Source: Anaerolineales bacterium
Lineage (GTDB): Bacteria; Chloroflexota; Anaerolineae; Anaerolineales; Villigracilaceae
Assembly (NCBI GenBank): GCA_030583925.1
Contig: CP129482.1
Coordinates: forward strand, 2,914,001-2,978,000
Reading direction: 5' to 3'
DNA: 64,000 nucleotides
Shown here: piece by piece, positions 1 through 9,309 of the stretch
Position numbering within the stretch: the first letter of the stretch is position 1
How the letters are laid out: the number at the start of each line of letters is the position of its first letter
Made by a program: the position numbers and the translations under genes
Notes under the pieces: model-generated
Seen by the model: the letters and a program-made list of their open reading frames with translations, nothing else
What the model was told of the DNA's origin: nothing
The model's database searches: none

Positions 1-190
1 TCTGAGAAAGAGGCGATTGCGAAAGGGCGCACAACGCCCACCAGCGGGAATCCGCATTGGGGGATTTGGTCAAACCCACCAACGCGGGAATCGCATCCTC
101 GCCTAATTCGATCAACGCCGGTACCGAACTCTCCGCACGGGATTCGTCTCCGCTCGTCAGGTCAGCCAGCAGGCTTTCGAGTTTGTTCAC
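1..190 (-). CDS. HEAT-repeat-like protein, N-terminal part (cut by window edge)
   Basis: The first 63 codons of a reading frame that runs off the left edge. It begins with GTG 7 bases after the stop of the Trm112-like gene. The visible residues form amphipathic helices rich in Leu and Ala, with ALIELGEDAIPALVGL followed by SPNADSRWWALCAL. That is the spacing of a HEAT/PBS-lyase repeat, a scaffold for protein-protein contacts. No Shine-Dalgarno is obvious, so translational coupling to the upstream gene is likely. The start codon and the function beyond 'HEAT-like' are inferred from a short fragment. Confidence 0.55.
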   Translation of the reverse strand, partial: MNKLESLLADLTSGDESRAESSVPALIELGEDAIPALVGLTKSPNADSRWWALCALSQSPLSQ

Positions 191-197
191 GCTATTT

Positions 198-416
198 CTA
201 TTTCGCGGGCGGCGGGACAGACAACGCGGATTCGGCGGTACCAATCCACTTATCGCCTTCTTCGATCAGCATGACGGGGATATCGTCCACGATGGGATAT
301 TTGCGGTTGCAGTCTTTGCAAATGAACCACGCCTCGCGGTGAAGCGTGAGTTCCCCACCGGTGGTGCGGACGCAATTCGGGCAGCGTAAAATTTCCTTCA
401 ATACGGCATCAACCAT
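198..416 (-). CDS. Trm112/YcaR-like zinc-ribbon protein
   Basis: A 72-residue protein with two Cys pairs, C12-P-N-C15 and C33-K-D-C36, followed by YPIVDDIPVML. This is the typical Trm112 layout: a split zinc knuckle and a conserved 'YPI.DGIP.ML' strand. In bacteria these small proteins are of uncertain role, and the eukaryotic homologue activates methyltransferases. The start is supported by GAGG six bases upstream. It follows the VanW gene closely (39 bases) and is followed by the HEAT-like gene, so the three probably share a transcript. Confidence 0.8.
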   Translation of the reverse strand: MVDAVLKEILRCPNCVRTTGGELTLHREAWFICKDCNRKYPIVDDIPVMLIEEGDKWIGTAESALSVPPPAK

Positions 417-455
417 GGAACCTCATTTCTTGACAGCGGCGAATTGTACCACCGC

Positions 456-2342
456 TCACGTAGACGGCGAACGGCACAGATTTTTCTCGGCGGCAAGTTT
501 TTCCGGGTTTCGCGAGTCGGGTCCGTATTGGCAGATGGCTTGCCACGGCTCGTAATGTGTGATGAATTGATCTTGGAACAAGACCGCGCCGTTTTGGTAG
601 ACAGTGCGCGTGACGGTCACATCCGCACCGTTCGCGGCATAGTCTACCGGCTTCATCTCATTTTTCTTGAGTTCAGGGTTTTCTTCAAACAGCGGAGGCG
701 GAGCGGGGACGATATTAATCGGACCCGTTGTATCCCACGACACACTGCGCCCGTCGGAGGTGGAGTAAAACTTCCACGTGAGCGAGCGACCAGACACATT
801 GACGTAGGTCTCCATCAGAATCCAATACGGCGAATTGTTTTTAAATTTGAAATCTACCAGCGGGAAGTACACCGTTGCATCAAGCCCGGCGAGGCGATTA
901 TCCACCGCGCCGCTAGCGGTCATCTCGTAATATGAAACGCGATAGGCGTGGGAATAGCGCTCCACCACCGGGAAACCAGCGTTGAACACCGTGCGGAACA
1001 ACGTGGTGCTGACTTGACACACGCCGCCGCCCACGCCTTTGATCGTCCGCCCGCCGAAAATGATGAGCGCTTCGGCGAATCCGTTTTCGAGGCTTACGTC
1101 GCCCATCGCCTCACCCATCGAGAAGGTTTCGCCCGGCGCGACCATCACGCCGTGAAAGCGCGCCGCCGCGGCTTGGATATTTTGTATCCGTTCCTCGCTC
1201 GAGCCGTAAAAATAGGATGTTTCCGAGGCGATCAGTTCGGTGATACCAAGTTCCTGCCCGGTGGCTGTGCCGGCGATCTTGGGCTGATCTTCCACGATCA
1301 CCAACGAGACGGAATGCTCGCCGCGCAGTAAGCCGTCGTTGATGGCGGCGATGCTGGCGTCCAAATCCATCACGCGGCCCGTCTTGGAATCTTCCATCAG
1401 ATCCAACTGCTTGGTTTCATCGTTGAAGATGAACTTGGCGTTCGATGCCGGGCGGTCTATTTGGGTTTTCACAGGCGCGAGCAAACTGCGGAGTCCCGCT
1501 GAGTTGAGCGCTACATGCACTTCGGTCTGATTTCCATTCTGCACGCGTTGGACGCCGAGCAAGTTCGCCAACACTTGCGTATCGTAGACGTACGGACCCG
1601 GGTCGCCATCTGCCGAGTTGGGAATCGTCAACGTTAGAGGCTGGCTCAACACCTGCCGCGCGGTCTCCGCTTGCGCGCTGACGTCGAGAATCTGCGGCTG
1701 GACTTCTTGAATCACAAGGCTCACTTCGCCATCGGCAAAGGTCTGTAATTGCGCGCCGAGGTAAATGAGCGTCGCGTCAATCTTCAATTCGCGCCCCACC
1801 TGACCGGGACTCGCAACCACGTTCGCGCCTTCGAGATGCAGGCTGGCTTCGGTCACCGGCTGGTTGACTTGCGCGGCAATTTGACTCAAATATTGGAACG
1901 CCACGCGCTGATCGAACAGGATGACCGGCGGGACGTTCACTCCCTTTCCCAATGCGCGCGACTGACTGGACAAAGCCGCAAATAATCCGCCCCGTCTTCC
2001 CAGATCGTAGGCTGTCGCGGCGCTGGATGAGGGATCGAACACCATGCCTAATTCGGCAGGGCTTGCCACCCATGCCTTTTCCGCATCGCGGAAGAGAATC
2101 TTCCCGTTGAGCGGATACGATAACGTCTGGCTTAATTTCACCGCGGCTTCGTCACGCGTCAAACCGGAGAGGTCAACGCCGGCGACGGAAACGCCGGGAA
2201 AGATCCGCCCGGCGTAGACGAGTTGGAATCCCAATGTCCAAATGAGGAGGATGCCGAGGAACAGAGTTCCGCCGCTCACCAACGCGGCGATAAATTGCGG
2301 CAGGACGGGTGTTTTTTGATATGGATGGGAAATAGATGTCAT
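456..2342 (-). CDS. VanW family protein with peptidoglycan-binding-like N-terminal domains
   Basis: A 628-residue cell-envelope protein. One membrane segment lies at about residues 17-43, with a short cytoplasmic N-terminus. Next come two repeats of the YoaR/PG_binding_4 type; the first begins near residue 50 with PGVSVAGVDLSGLTRDEA. The VanW domain follows at about 370-510, containing APGETFSM and GVGGGVCQVSTTLF. It ends with a Pro-rich outer region. VanW is found in vancomycin-resistance operons and in many monoderm genomes, and its biochemical function is unknown. The protein probably sits outside the membrane, in contact with peptidoglycan. No clear Shine-Dalgarno is present, so the start could shift slightly. 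Confidence 0.85.
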   Translation of the reverse strand: MTSISHPYQKTPVLPQFIAALVSGGTLFLGILLIWTLGFQLVYAGRIFPGVSVAGVDLSGLTRDEAAVKLSQTLSYPLNGKILFRDAEKAWVASPAELGMVFDPSSSAATAYDLGRRGGLFAALSSQSRALGKGVNVPPVILFDQRVAFQYLSQIAAQVNQPVTEASLHLEGANVVASPGQVGRELKIDATLIYLGAQLQTFADGEVSLVIQEVQPQILDVSAQAETARQVLSQPLTLTIPNSADGDPGPYVYDTQVLANLLGVQRVQNGNQTEVHVALNSAGLRSLLAPVKTQIDRPASNAKFIFNDETKQLDLMEDSKTGRVMDLDASIAAINDGLLRGEHSVSLVIVEDQPKIAGTATGQELGITELIASETSYFYGSSEERIQNIQAAAARFHGVMVAPGETFSMGEAMGDVSLENGFAEALIIFGGRTIKGVGGGVCQVSTTLFRTVFNAGFPVVERYSHAYRVSYYEMTASGAVDNRLAGLDATVYFPLVDFKFKNNSPYWILMETYVNVSGRSLTWKFYSTSDGRSVSWDTTGPINIVPAPPPLFEENPELKKNEMKPVDYAANGADVTVTRTVYQNGAVLFQDQFITHYEPWQAICQYGPDSRNPEKLAAEKNLCRSPST

Positions 2343-2381
2343 TCGAGAGAGTGATTTCGGTCAAAATTATTCTTATAAGTT

Positions 2382-2406
2382 CATCCAGCAGTTGCACTGC
2401 TGGATG
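2382..2406. repeat. Perfect 11-bp hairpin between the HerA-like and VanW genes
   Basis: CATCCAGCAGT at 2382-2392 and its exact complement at 2396-2406 enclose a 3-base loop. On the minus strand no U-run follows, so it is a poor intrinsic terminator for the HerA-like gene. It may instead be an mRNA-stabilising or attenuating structure ahead of the VanW gene. Confidence 0.5.
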
Positions 2407-2507
2407 TTTGTTGCTTCGACAGTGCAACCGCCAAGGCAACAAAACGCGAGTTTTGCAACGGGTATAGAACGCAAGAAAGAACGCCTTTGTTCCTGTTTTA
2501 GTTCAAC

Positions 2508-5033
2508 TCATTCGACGCCGAAAGCAGGAAGTTCCAACGGATCGCCGTTCGTCTTCACGATGTAATATGGCAGCCAGCCGACGCCGAATACGTTGACGTA
2601 CACATCCGTCTTCTTCGGGTTGACCGTCACCTCGGTGGTTTCGCTCGCGGCTCGTCCCCAGCGGTCGTTGATCTCGCTGATGACCTCTTCGCGTTGTCGT
2701 TGCAAGTTGACGATATCAGTCTTAAATTGATTAATCGCATCTTCGGATTCGCGCACGTCTTCCTTTGCGTTGCGAGCCATGCGCATTTTCGACATCGGCG
2801 TAGAAAGACTCTTCTTGCGTCCCAGCCCGAACAACCCAGCCACCGTTTCCACGCCGTTGATACCGGCTTCGATGTTTCGATTCCTTAGGTCTTCTTGATC
2901 CTGCTGTAATTCACGTTCTTCGCGCATCAGTTTATCTTCGAGCGTTTTGAGTTGACGATCCAACGTGGCTGTCTTTTTGGCGATCTCGGCATCGCGCCCA
3001 TCGCGCGCCGCGTCGGCGCAGGCTTTCATGAATTCCGCCTGCGTTAGATCGGGACCGGCGAATACTTTCAACGCTTGGTTTGCCCGCGCGGTGACGGACG
3101 AATTGCGGAACACCCAATCGGTGAAGTCTTTTTGCATAGCAGTCATTAACTTCGAGTCGTTCAACGGCGAATCCACTGTGCCAAATCTCGCCGAAGGCGC
3201 GGGGGATGTATCCACGTTGTCGAGCGGTTTGCCGCTGACGGCATAGTCTCCCCAGCGGACAACGCCGCGCTTTTCAGGCGAGGCGACAATGGCTGTGCGC
3301 GTGATCTCACTGTCTACGCCGAGTTTGCGATCCAAGACTCGGATCTGAGCGGAAGCCAGCAATGCGGGTTTGTATGCGATACTTTCGATCATGGCTTCAG
3401 CGGGCATCGCTTGATTCGCGGCTTTGAAGGCTTCCGGCAGTGAATAATTTTGCGGGAGAAAATATTCGCGCACGCCGGCGGGAATGGGAGGTTTGGTAGA
3501 AGAGAATTGAGAATTAGAAGATTGGAGATTGGAGACTGGAGACTGCCGTGCGGGAGCGGACGCCACGAACGACGGCTGAGGCGCGGCAACGCTCGACGCT
3601 GGCGAAGCAGGCTGAACGGGGGAAGCGACGCGTCCTTCCGCATTGGCGAGTTGGTTCAACATGGGAATTTGAGTCCGCGTGATGGGACCCGCGAGGAAGT
3701 TCATCACCCAGCGCGTTTGAAATAGTTCGGGCGCTTTGGAGTGGACATTGTGCAAAATAAACACGCGCTTGCCGATGGAAGAGATCAACTTATCGAACAC
3801 GCCACGCGAGACGCCACCCGCCGCGCTTTCGAGCCCGTCGAGCAAGCGGTTTTTATCCTGCTCGGTTTGCAATTTGCCGATGAACCACGTGCCAGCGTTG
3901 GACAAGCCTTTGTAGTCAACATCCACGGGGTTTTGTGTGGCGAGCAACAAGCCCAAACCAAAGGCGCGCGCTTGCTTCAACATGCGGAGCAACGGCTCTT
4001 TAGATGGCGGATTGCTGGATGGAGGCAAGTAACCAAAAATTTCATCCATGTAGAGGATCGCGCGCAGGGAGGTCGCGCCGCTTTGTGTGCGCATCCATGT
4101 TTCAACGGCAGAAAATAACAAAGTGATGAAGAACATGCGCTCGGCGTCGGACAAGTGCGCGAGATAGAAGATGCTGTGGCGCGGCTTGCCTTCTGGCGTG
4201 TACAACAACGATTTCACATCGAGCGGTTGGCCCTCGCGCCACGTTTCGAAGGCGGGCGCGGCGAGGATGTTATTCAACACCATCGCGAGATCCATGCGAT
4301 CTTTGGCGGGGAAGAACGTGTCTACCGGGAACGCGCCGAGTTTGTCGAAGGGCGGCGTTTGCGTTTGTAGGATGAGTTCGGTCAGGTCAACGTCTTTGCC
4401 TTGACTCCACGCGTTCTCGAAAATATTGGAGATCAAAATGTGTTCGCGCGAACGAAGCGGGTCGAGGTTATTAAAGCCGACTAATCCCAGTAAGGCAGTG
4501 ACCGTGCTGGAAATGCGTTCACGCAGGATTTCGCGGTTGTCTTCCCATCGAATCTCCGGCGCGGCAAGCGACGATAATACGCTCACCGAGATTCCCGCAT
4601 CGGAGCCCGGCGTAAAAATGGAATATTGCACGGAATTTTTAAGCGCCTGAATTTTGCTTTGATCAATGCCCCACTCTTTCAGCCCGTTACGCCACGAGGC
4701 GGACGCGTCCGTTGCGATCTGTTCGATAGTTTTGCCGGAGCGGCGTGCGAGGTCGGCGTCAATCCACGGTTGAAAATCTTGCGGGGCAAGTTCGGGGAAG
4801 TGCAAGACGAGATTCGTCAGGTCGCCTTTGGGGTCAATGATGATGGCGGGGATGCCCTGCAAAGCGGCTTCTTCGAGAAGCGCAACGCACAAACCGGTTT
4901 TGCCGGAGCCGGTCATACCGGTCACAACGGCGTGAGTTGTGAGGTCAGCCGGGTCATATAACACATTCTCTTTTGAAACCGCCTGCTTTTTCGGGTCGTA
5001 TGCGCGTCCAAGATAAAATTCTTGATCTGCCAT
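2508..5033 (-). CDS. HerA/DUF87-type ATP-binding protein
   Basis: An 841-residue P-loop ATPase of the HerA/FtsK-like superfamily. The Walker A motif GMTGSGKT is at about residues 39-46, with IIIDPKGDL after it. A Walker B-type YMDEIFGYL lies near 328, followed by an RecA-like LLLATQNP sensor strand. A Ser/Pro/Gln-rich linker is near 480-520. Charged coiled-coil segments lie at about 680-720 and 750-800. Such proteins are usually hexameric motors acting on DNA or on proteins. No nuclease partner (NurA, SIR2) is adjacent, so the substrate is unknown. I chose the ATG at 5033 because AGGAG lies 8 bases before it; an in-frame ATG 27 bases further upstream has no such site. Confidence 0.8.
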   Translation of the reverse strand: MADQEFYLGRAYDPKKQAVSKENVLYDPADLTTHAVVTGMTGSGKTGLCVALLEEAALQGIPAIIIDPKGDLTNLVLHFPELAPQDFQPWIDADLARRSGKTIEQIATDASASWRNGLKEWGIDQSKIQALKNSVQYSIFTPGSDAGISVSVLSSLAAPEIRWEDNREILRERISSTVTALLGLVGFNNLDPLRSREHILISNIFENAWSQGKDVDLTELILQTQTPPFDKLGAFPVDTFFPAKDRMDLAMVLNNILAAPAFETWREGQPLDVKSLLYTPEGKPRHSIFYLAHLSDAERMFFITLLFSAVETWMRTQSGATSLRAILYMDEIFGYLPPSSNPPSKEPLLRMLKQARAFGLGLLLATQNPVDVDYKGLSNAGTWFIGKLQTEQDKNRLLDGLESAAGGVSRGVFDKLISSIGKRVFILHNVHSKAPELFQTRWVMNFLAGPITRTQIPMLNQLANAEGRVASPVQPASPASSVAAPQPSFVASAPARQSPVSNLQSSNSQFSSTKPPIPAGVREYFLPQNYSLPEAFKAANQAMPAEAMIESIAYKPALLASAQIRVLDRKLGVDSEITRTAIVASPEKRGVVRWGDYAVSGKPLDNVDTSPAPSARFGTVDSPLNDSKLMTAMQKDFTDWVFRNSSVTARANQALKVFAGPDLTQAEFMKACADAARDGRDAEIAKKTATLDRQLKTLEDKLMREERELQQDQEDLRNRNIEAGINGVETVAGLFGLGRKKSLSTPMSKMRMARNAKEDVRESEDAINQFKTDIVNLQRQREEVISEINDRWGRAASETTEVTVNPKKTDVYVNVFGVGWLPYYIVKTNGDPLELPAFGVE

Positions 5034-5137
5034 AAAAAATCTCCTAAACAGAATTTGCACTTCGCAAAGGGATGTCCTTGATGCAGTTTATGCGATAGCA
5101 CAACTGCGGCATAAACATAAGCGAAGTTCGCAAAATA

Positions 5138-5149
5138 GAACGAACGTGC
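5138..5149. promoter_or_regulatory. Candidate SOS-like box upstream of the HerA-like gene
   Basis: GAACGAACGTGC matches the Gram-positive-type LexA pattern GAAC-N4-GTTC with one mismatch. A second near match, GTACGAACGTTC, is at 5259-5270 in the same 250-base intergenic region. Both lie upstream of the DNA-motor-like ATPase. This is pattern matching only; the LexA site of this organism is not known to me. Confidence 0.25.
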
Positions 5150-5285
5150 GACAGTAAATGTACCCGATTTCATGGAAGATGACAAGCAATACGGAGCAAC
5201 CGGAGATTAAAATAACAGAGCTGTCCTAATGCTTTTCTAATCATGATTCTTCGATCGCGTACGAACGTTCATCAGGAGATCGCGC

Positions 5286-6044
5286 TCACTTCACATCCAC
5301 CCCAGTGACGCGCGCCAGCAATTTATGGATCAACGCGGCGGGCAAAACCAAAATCAGGTGAACAACGGCGCTCAAGCCGAAGATGACCGCAACGGAACTG
5401 AGAAAATCGTTCACGAACGGAGCGATGTTGTTCAACATCCACGGACCCGCGCCGACGAGCAAAGCAACGCCAAACAACAGGCCCAGTGCGATCACAAGGT
5501 TCAGCCATGCGTGACGATCCGATTCGGAGGGAGTCATCGTGCTGCTGACCGCGAAGGTCAGATAGAACCACAAATAAAAATCGCTTACGCGCGGAAGCGA
5601 TCTCACCCCCAACATGAATAGACCAAACTGACCGTTGCGGAGCGTGTCCCACAGGACGCGCATGTCAAGCCGGTATAACGCGACGTAGGCGACAACAACC
5701 GTCCCTGCGATGAGAGGCGCCGCGCCGATCAGCGAATCACGGACGATGTCGGAGCGCGCGGTCTCCACGTATCCGAGTTGCAGGCGTCCATCCGGCAGGG
5801 CACGCGGAAAAATGGAAAATCGTCCTGTCGGCACGCGCAGGAGTTTCGCCATTAAAAAATGACTGAGTTCGTGCAGGAACACGCCCGGCAGGAAAATCAA
5901 TGAAAAAATCCCCATCGTGAGCGTCGCATCGCGCGTGAGGATCAGGGAGATTGCCTGAATTTCTTTATGCAAGCGCCGCTGAAGAAAGATCAGCGGCGCC
6001 AGCATTAAGACAAACCAAAGAAAACCTGCGAATTGATCGTACAT
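5286..6044 (-). CDS. Membrane metalloprotease-like protein (M50-type HExxH)
   Basis: A 252-residue polytopic membrane protein. The motif H58-E-L-S-H62 sits in a hydrophobic helix (FLPGVFLHELSHFLMAKL), as in site-2-protease-related M50 families where the two His bind zinc. About five hydrophobic segments follow. I do not see a clear distal NxxPxxxLDG motif, so it may be a divergent or non-proteolytic relative. A GGGGAG site precedes the ATG. It is the last gene of a probable operon (kinase, tpiA, small membrane protein, this gene), with 25 bases to its upstream neighbour. Confidence 0.65.
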   Translation of the reverse strand: MYDQFAGFLWFVLMLAPLIFLQRRLHKEIQAISLILTRDATLTMGIFSLIFLPGVFLHELSHFLMAKLLRVPTGRFSIFPRALPDGRLQLGYVETARSDIVRDSLIGAAPLIAGTVVVAYVALYRLDMRVLWDTLRNGQFGLFMLGVRSLPRVSDFYLWFYLTFAVSSTMTPSESDRHAWLNLVIALGLLFGVALLVGAGPWMLNNIAPFVNDFLSSVAVIFGLSAVVHLILVLPAALIHKLLARVTGVDVK

Positions 6045-6069
6045 GAAACTCCCCTGAGTCGCAAACGGG

Positions 6070-6531
6070 CTATGACGCGGGAGTCATATCAGAAGGCGCG
6101 GAAGGCGGCGTGGATTTGCCCGCTGTGTTGTTCCAGATCGCGCCGCCGCCTGCGCCAAAGCCAGCGGTGAGCGCGACGTTAATCAAACCGAAACAACAAG
6201 CAACGCCAATCTGGGTAGCCCAGATTTCAGACGGGCCGGATGCAGGCAAGCCAAACATCTCGTTAATTTGATTATTTGGATTCTGCAAAACCATCGCGTT
6301 GATCACCGAAGCGATCAATTGACCGAGAATGCCCACCGCGCCGGCGATCGCGCCCGCAATCGCGCCATTCTTGATCGTCGTTTCAGGCATCTTTTCAAAC
6401 ATTCCCGTCATGTAGCCCGCTGCGAGCCCAGTCACTAGCGGAACACACAGCGCGCAGATTGGGGCGAAGATCGCGAGAACCAACACCAGCAAAAACATAA
6501 CCGCGCCAGAAATTAAACCTGCTTTTAACAT
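6070..6531 (-). CDS. Small Gly/Ala-rich integral membrane protein, unknown function
   Basis: A 153-residue protein with about four hydrophobic stretches: an N-terminal helix pair, GAIAGAIAGAVGILGQL in the middle, and GVACCFGLINVALTAGFGAGGG near the end. The C-terminal tail is short, polar and Pro/Ser-rich. The Gly-rich repeats resemble small tightly packed membrane proteins of the DUF5518/DUF4199 sort, but I cannot assign a family. AAGGAG precedes the ATG. It lies 14 bases after tpiA. Confidence 0.7.
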   Translation of the reverse strand: MLKAGLISGAVMFLLVLVLAIFAPICALCVPLVTGLAAGYMTGMFEKMPETTIKNGAIAGAIAGAVGILGQLIASVINAMVLQNPNNQINEMFGLPASGPSEIWATQIGVACCFGLINVALTAGFGAGGGAIWNNTAGKSTPPSAPSDMTPAS

Positions 6532-6545
6532 GACACACTCTCCTT

Positions 6546-7310
6546 TTATTGTTGAGATGATTTTACAATCGCGACGAACTCATCGGGCTTGAGGCTTGCG
6601 CCGCCGACGAGCGCGCCGTCAATTTCAGGCTGGGAAAAAAATTCAGACGCATTGGATGCGGTTACCGAACCGCCATAGAGGACGCGCACTGCTTGGGCGA
6701 TTGTATCATCGAACAAATCGCTCAACGCCGAACGGATGACCTGTCTCACCACCCCGTTCGCGTTCTCGCCGCTGGAGGCTTTGCCCGTGCCGATTGCCCA
6801 GACCGGTTCATACGCGACGACAACCCGGGATGCAACTGCGGACTCGATATTCGCCAACCCGGCTTTCATCTGCCGCGCAACGACTTCCGCTGTGAGACCC
6901 GCTTCATATTGTTCGAGCGTTTCGCCAACGCAGACGATCGGCGTCAGGCCGGCTTTCATCGCCGCGTGGACTTTGCGATTCACCCCTTCATCCGTCTCGC
7001 CAAAGTAAGCGCGCCGTTCCGAGTGACCGAGGATGACATAACCGCAAAATTCCTTCACCATGCTCGGAGCGAGTTCGCCGGTGAACGCGCCTTTCTCCTC
7101 CCAGTGCATGTTCTGCGCGCCGACGCCAACATCCGTGCCAGCCAGCGCGGCAGACACCGATGGAAGCGACGTGAATGGCGGGCAAAGGACTTTCTCCACG
7201 CCCGCGATCCCGCGCAACGGTGTGAGCATCGCCGCGACCAGCTCGCGTCCTTCCGCGACGGTCTTATTCATCTTCCAATTACCGGCTACAAAGGGTTTTC
7301 TCTGAATCAT
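6546..7310 (-). CDS. tpiA: Triosephosphate isomerase
   Basis: Interconverts dihydroxyacetone phosphate and glyceraldehyde 3-phosphate in glycolysis and gluconeogenesis. The 254-residue TIM barrel has all active-site landmarks: AGNWKMN near the N-terminus (Lys), ILGHSERR (catalytic His), AYEPVWAIGTG (catalytic Glu with the start of the flexible loop) and GALVGGASL (phosphate binding). The length is normal. The start at 7310 gives the family N-terminus MIQRKPFVAGNWK; an in-frame ATG 54 bases further up would overlap the kinase gene. GGAG lies about 14 bases upstream, a loose spacing. It follows the Ser/Thr kinase gene by 22 bases. Confidence 0.97.
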   Translation of the reverse strand: MIQRKPFVAGNWKMNKTVAEGRELVAAMLTPLRGIAGVEKVLCPPFTSLPSVSAALAGTDVGVGAQNMHWEEKGAFTGELAPSMVKEFCGYVILGHSERRAYFGETDEGVNRKVHAAMKAGLTPIVCVGETLEQYEAGLTAEVVARQMKAGLANIESAVASRVVVAYEPVWAIGTGKASSGENANGVVRQVIRSALSDLFDDTIAQAVRVLYGGSVTASNASEFFSQPEIDGALVGGASLKPDEFVAIVKSSQQ

Positions 7311-7332
7311 CTTGAATATTGATTCTCCTATA

Positions 7333-9141
7333 TTACGGAAGTTTGCCGAGGATCTCTTCCGCAAACGCGCGCACCCATTGCGGCGCAGAGAGATCGGCGA
7401 TCAATCCATTCAGAATAATGCGCGCCTCATTTGGCTTATCGGTCAACGAAGCGATCTCGGCTTCGAGCAAAAAGGCTTCCGGCATGTTCGGGTCGAGCCG
7501 CTTGACTTGATTCAAAAACATATTGGCTTCGTCGAGCCGCCCAAGATAGAACGCGTTGCGCGACTGCGCGATCAGCGCGATCGGCTGATCCACCTGCGCC
7601 AGTTTATCGAACGGCAACACCATCGCCGCCTCCCGCATCTGTGCGCCTTTATAAACCGCCTCATGGAACGTGGTTTCAAGCGTCTCCGGCGCCGCGCCGA
7701 TGCCGTACGTTTTCATCGGCTGAAAATACATCGCCGCCGCCGGAAGCCAGCCTTCGATGGCGGTAAATTTTTCGCCCGCCTGCACATAAAACGCTTCGTT
7801 ATCGGGACCGGCAAGCGAAACTACTTTCGACAACGTATCATACGAAGCCCCAGGCATCCTCGCGCCCCATTGCGCGAGCGCCAAATCCAATTGCGCGTCT
7901 AGGTTGTTCGGCTCCGCTTTTGCTTTTTGCTGAGCCGCGAGCACCTCGGGCGGCAGATTTTCCAACGAAGGTTGAATCACAGGCGTAGGCGGCGCGTCCG
8001 TTTTACGCGGACCCGCCTCCGTCGGCGAAAGAATCACCGGCGTAGAATTTACAGATGGGTTTTGCGCGCCGAGGAAACGCACAAAAAGACGATTTTGACG
8101 CGCGATGAATAACGCGCCGAGACACAAACCGATTAACACAATCACACCCACCCAGACGAACGACGAACGCTTCTTTTCGACCTTTGGGGCTGGCGCGGCA
8201 ACCTCAGCCTTCGCCGCCATTTTAGTCGGCTCGGCCGTGGACTTCATCCGCGTCTGCTCCGGCGGCGCGACCGCTTTCGCGATCGTCACCGACGTGCCCT
8301 TCATCGGAATCCCCGATTCTGTCCATGCGGATTTGAACGCTACGACCAAATCGCTCACAGAGGCATAACGGTCTGCACGCTCTTTCGCCAACGCTTTCAA
8401 CAACACGCGCTGTACCGGCTCCGGCACGCTTGGGTTGATCGTCTGCGGAAGCGGAAGCGGCGTGTAAATGTGATCGTGAATAATTGAAAACGGAGTATCC
8501 GCGCTGAACGGAACTTGTCCCACCACCATTTCGTACAGCATTACCGCAAATGAATAAATATCCGTGCCATCGTCGAGGTCTTTCTTCCCCATCGCTTGTT
8601 CCGGCGAAATATATTGCGGCGTACCCATGATCATATCGGACGAAAGAGTCGACTCGCCCGATTGAGCGATGCGCGCTAAGCCGAAATCGGCGAGATACAT
8701 TTCACCGTCGGGCGTCACCAGCACGTTGGACGGTTTGATGTCGCGATGGAGAATCCCCTGCTTATGCGCATACGCCAAAGCAGACCCGACCGAGTCCACC
8801 ACTTTTTCGATTTGAGCCGAAGTCAAAGGTCCTTTATTTAGCAGAGCCTTGAGCGTATCCCCCTCGATATATTTCATCACCAGATACGGTCGCCCCTCAT
8901 GCTGGGCATAGTCATACACTGGAACAATATGCGGGTGTTCAAGTTTTGCCACCACGCGCGCCTCGCGCTGAAAACGTGTAGAAAAGGTCGCGTCCTCGCC
9001 AAACGCCGGATGCAGGGCTTTGAGCGCAACGTACCGATCCAGCGAGGCGTGATAGGCTTTGTACACGGTCGCCATGCCGCCCTGCCCCAACTGCTCGATG
9101 ATCTTGTATGGTCCGACGTTATCGCCGGCGTTAAAAGACAT
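7333..9141 (-). CDS. Membrane-anchored Ser/Thr protein kinase with extracytoplasmic TPR-like domain
   Basis: A 602-residue Hanks-type kinase. The glycine-rich loop LGQGGMATVY is at 18-27, the ATP-binding Lys at K41, HRDIKPSN near 131, DFG near 151 and the activation-segment anchor GTPQYISPEQA after it. A juxtamembrane Ala/Lys/Pro-rich linker leads to one membrane helix at about 329-349. The outer C-terminal part (about 400-600) consists of TPR-like helical pairs rather than PASTA repeats, so the sensed ligand is probably not muropeptide. The ATG has GGAG and AGGTGA upstream. Its placement directly before tpiA and near pgk and gap suggests, but does not prove, a link to central carbon metabolism. 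Confidence 0.93.
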   Translation of the reverse strand: MSFNAGDNVGPYKIIEQLGQGGMATVYKAYHASLDRYVALKALHPAFGEDATFSTRFQREARVVAKLEHPHIVPVYDYAQHEGRPYLVMKYIEGDTLKALLNKGPLTSAQIEKVVDSVGSALAYAHKQGILHRDIKPSNVLVTPDGEMYLADFGLARIAQSGESTLSSDMIMGTPQYISPEQAMGKKDLDDGTDIYSFAVMLYEMVVGQVPFSADTPFSIIHDHIYTPLPLPQTINPSVPEPVQRVLLKALAKERADRYASVSDLVVAFKSAWTESGIPMKGTSVTIAKAVAPPEQTRMKSTAEPTKMAAKAEVAAPAPKVEKKRSSFVWVGVIVLIGLCLGALFIARQNRLFVRFLGAQNPSVNSTPVILSPTEAGPRKTDAPPTPVIQPSLENLPPEVLAAQQKAKAEPNNLDAQLDLALAQWGARMPGASYDTLSKVVSLAGPDNEAFYVQAGEKFTAIEGWLPAAAMYFQPMKTYGIGAAPETLETTFHEAVYKGAQMREAAMVLPFDKLAQVDQPIALIAQSRNAFYLGRLDEANMFLNQVKRLDPNMPEAFLLEAEIASLTDKPNEARIILNGLIADLSAPQWVRAFAEEILGKLP

Positions 9142-9233
9142 TCACCTGCTCCATGATTGAGTTCGGAGAATTATAGCCGAGGGTTGTTAATTCGGGTTTA
9201 TGGCTTTGTAAATTGTTGGGAAATTGAAATAAA

Positions 9234-9264
9234 AATCTGACAGATCTTCGATCTGTCAGATTTG
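9234..9264 (-). terminator. Rho-independent terminator after the small anchored protein gene
   Basis: A perfect 14-bp stem (9234-9247 with 9251-9264) has a 3-base loop. On the minus strand it is followed by TTTTT and an A/T-rich tail. It ends the transcript of the gene at 9310-9759. Confidence 0.85.
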
Positions 9265-9309
9265 AGTTATAGATCATCTGCGCTTCATTGGCTGTACAGC
9301 CCAATCATG

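Noticed and set aside
2382..2406. Hairpin as terminator of the HerA-like gene
   Set aside because: No U-run on the minus strand, and the hairpin lies more than 100 bases past the stop.
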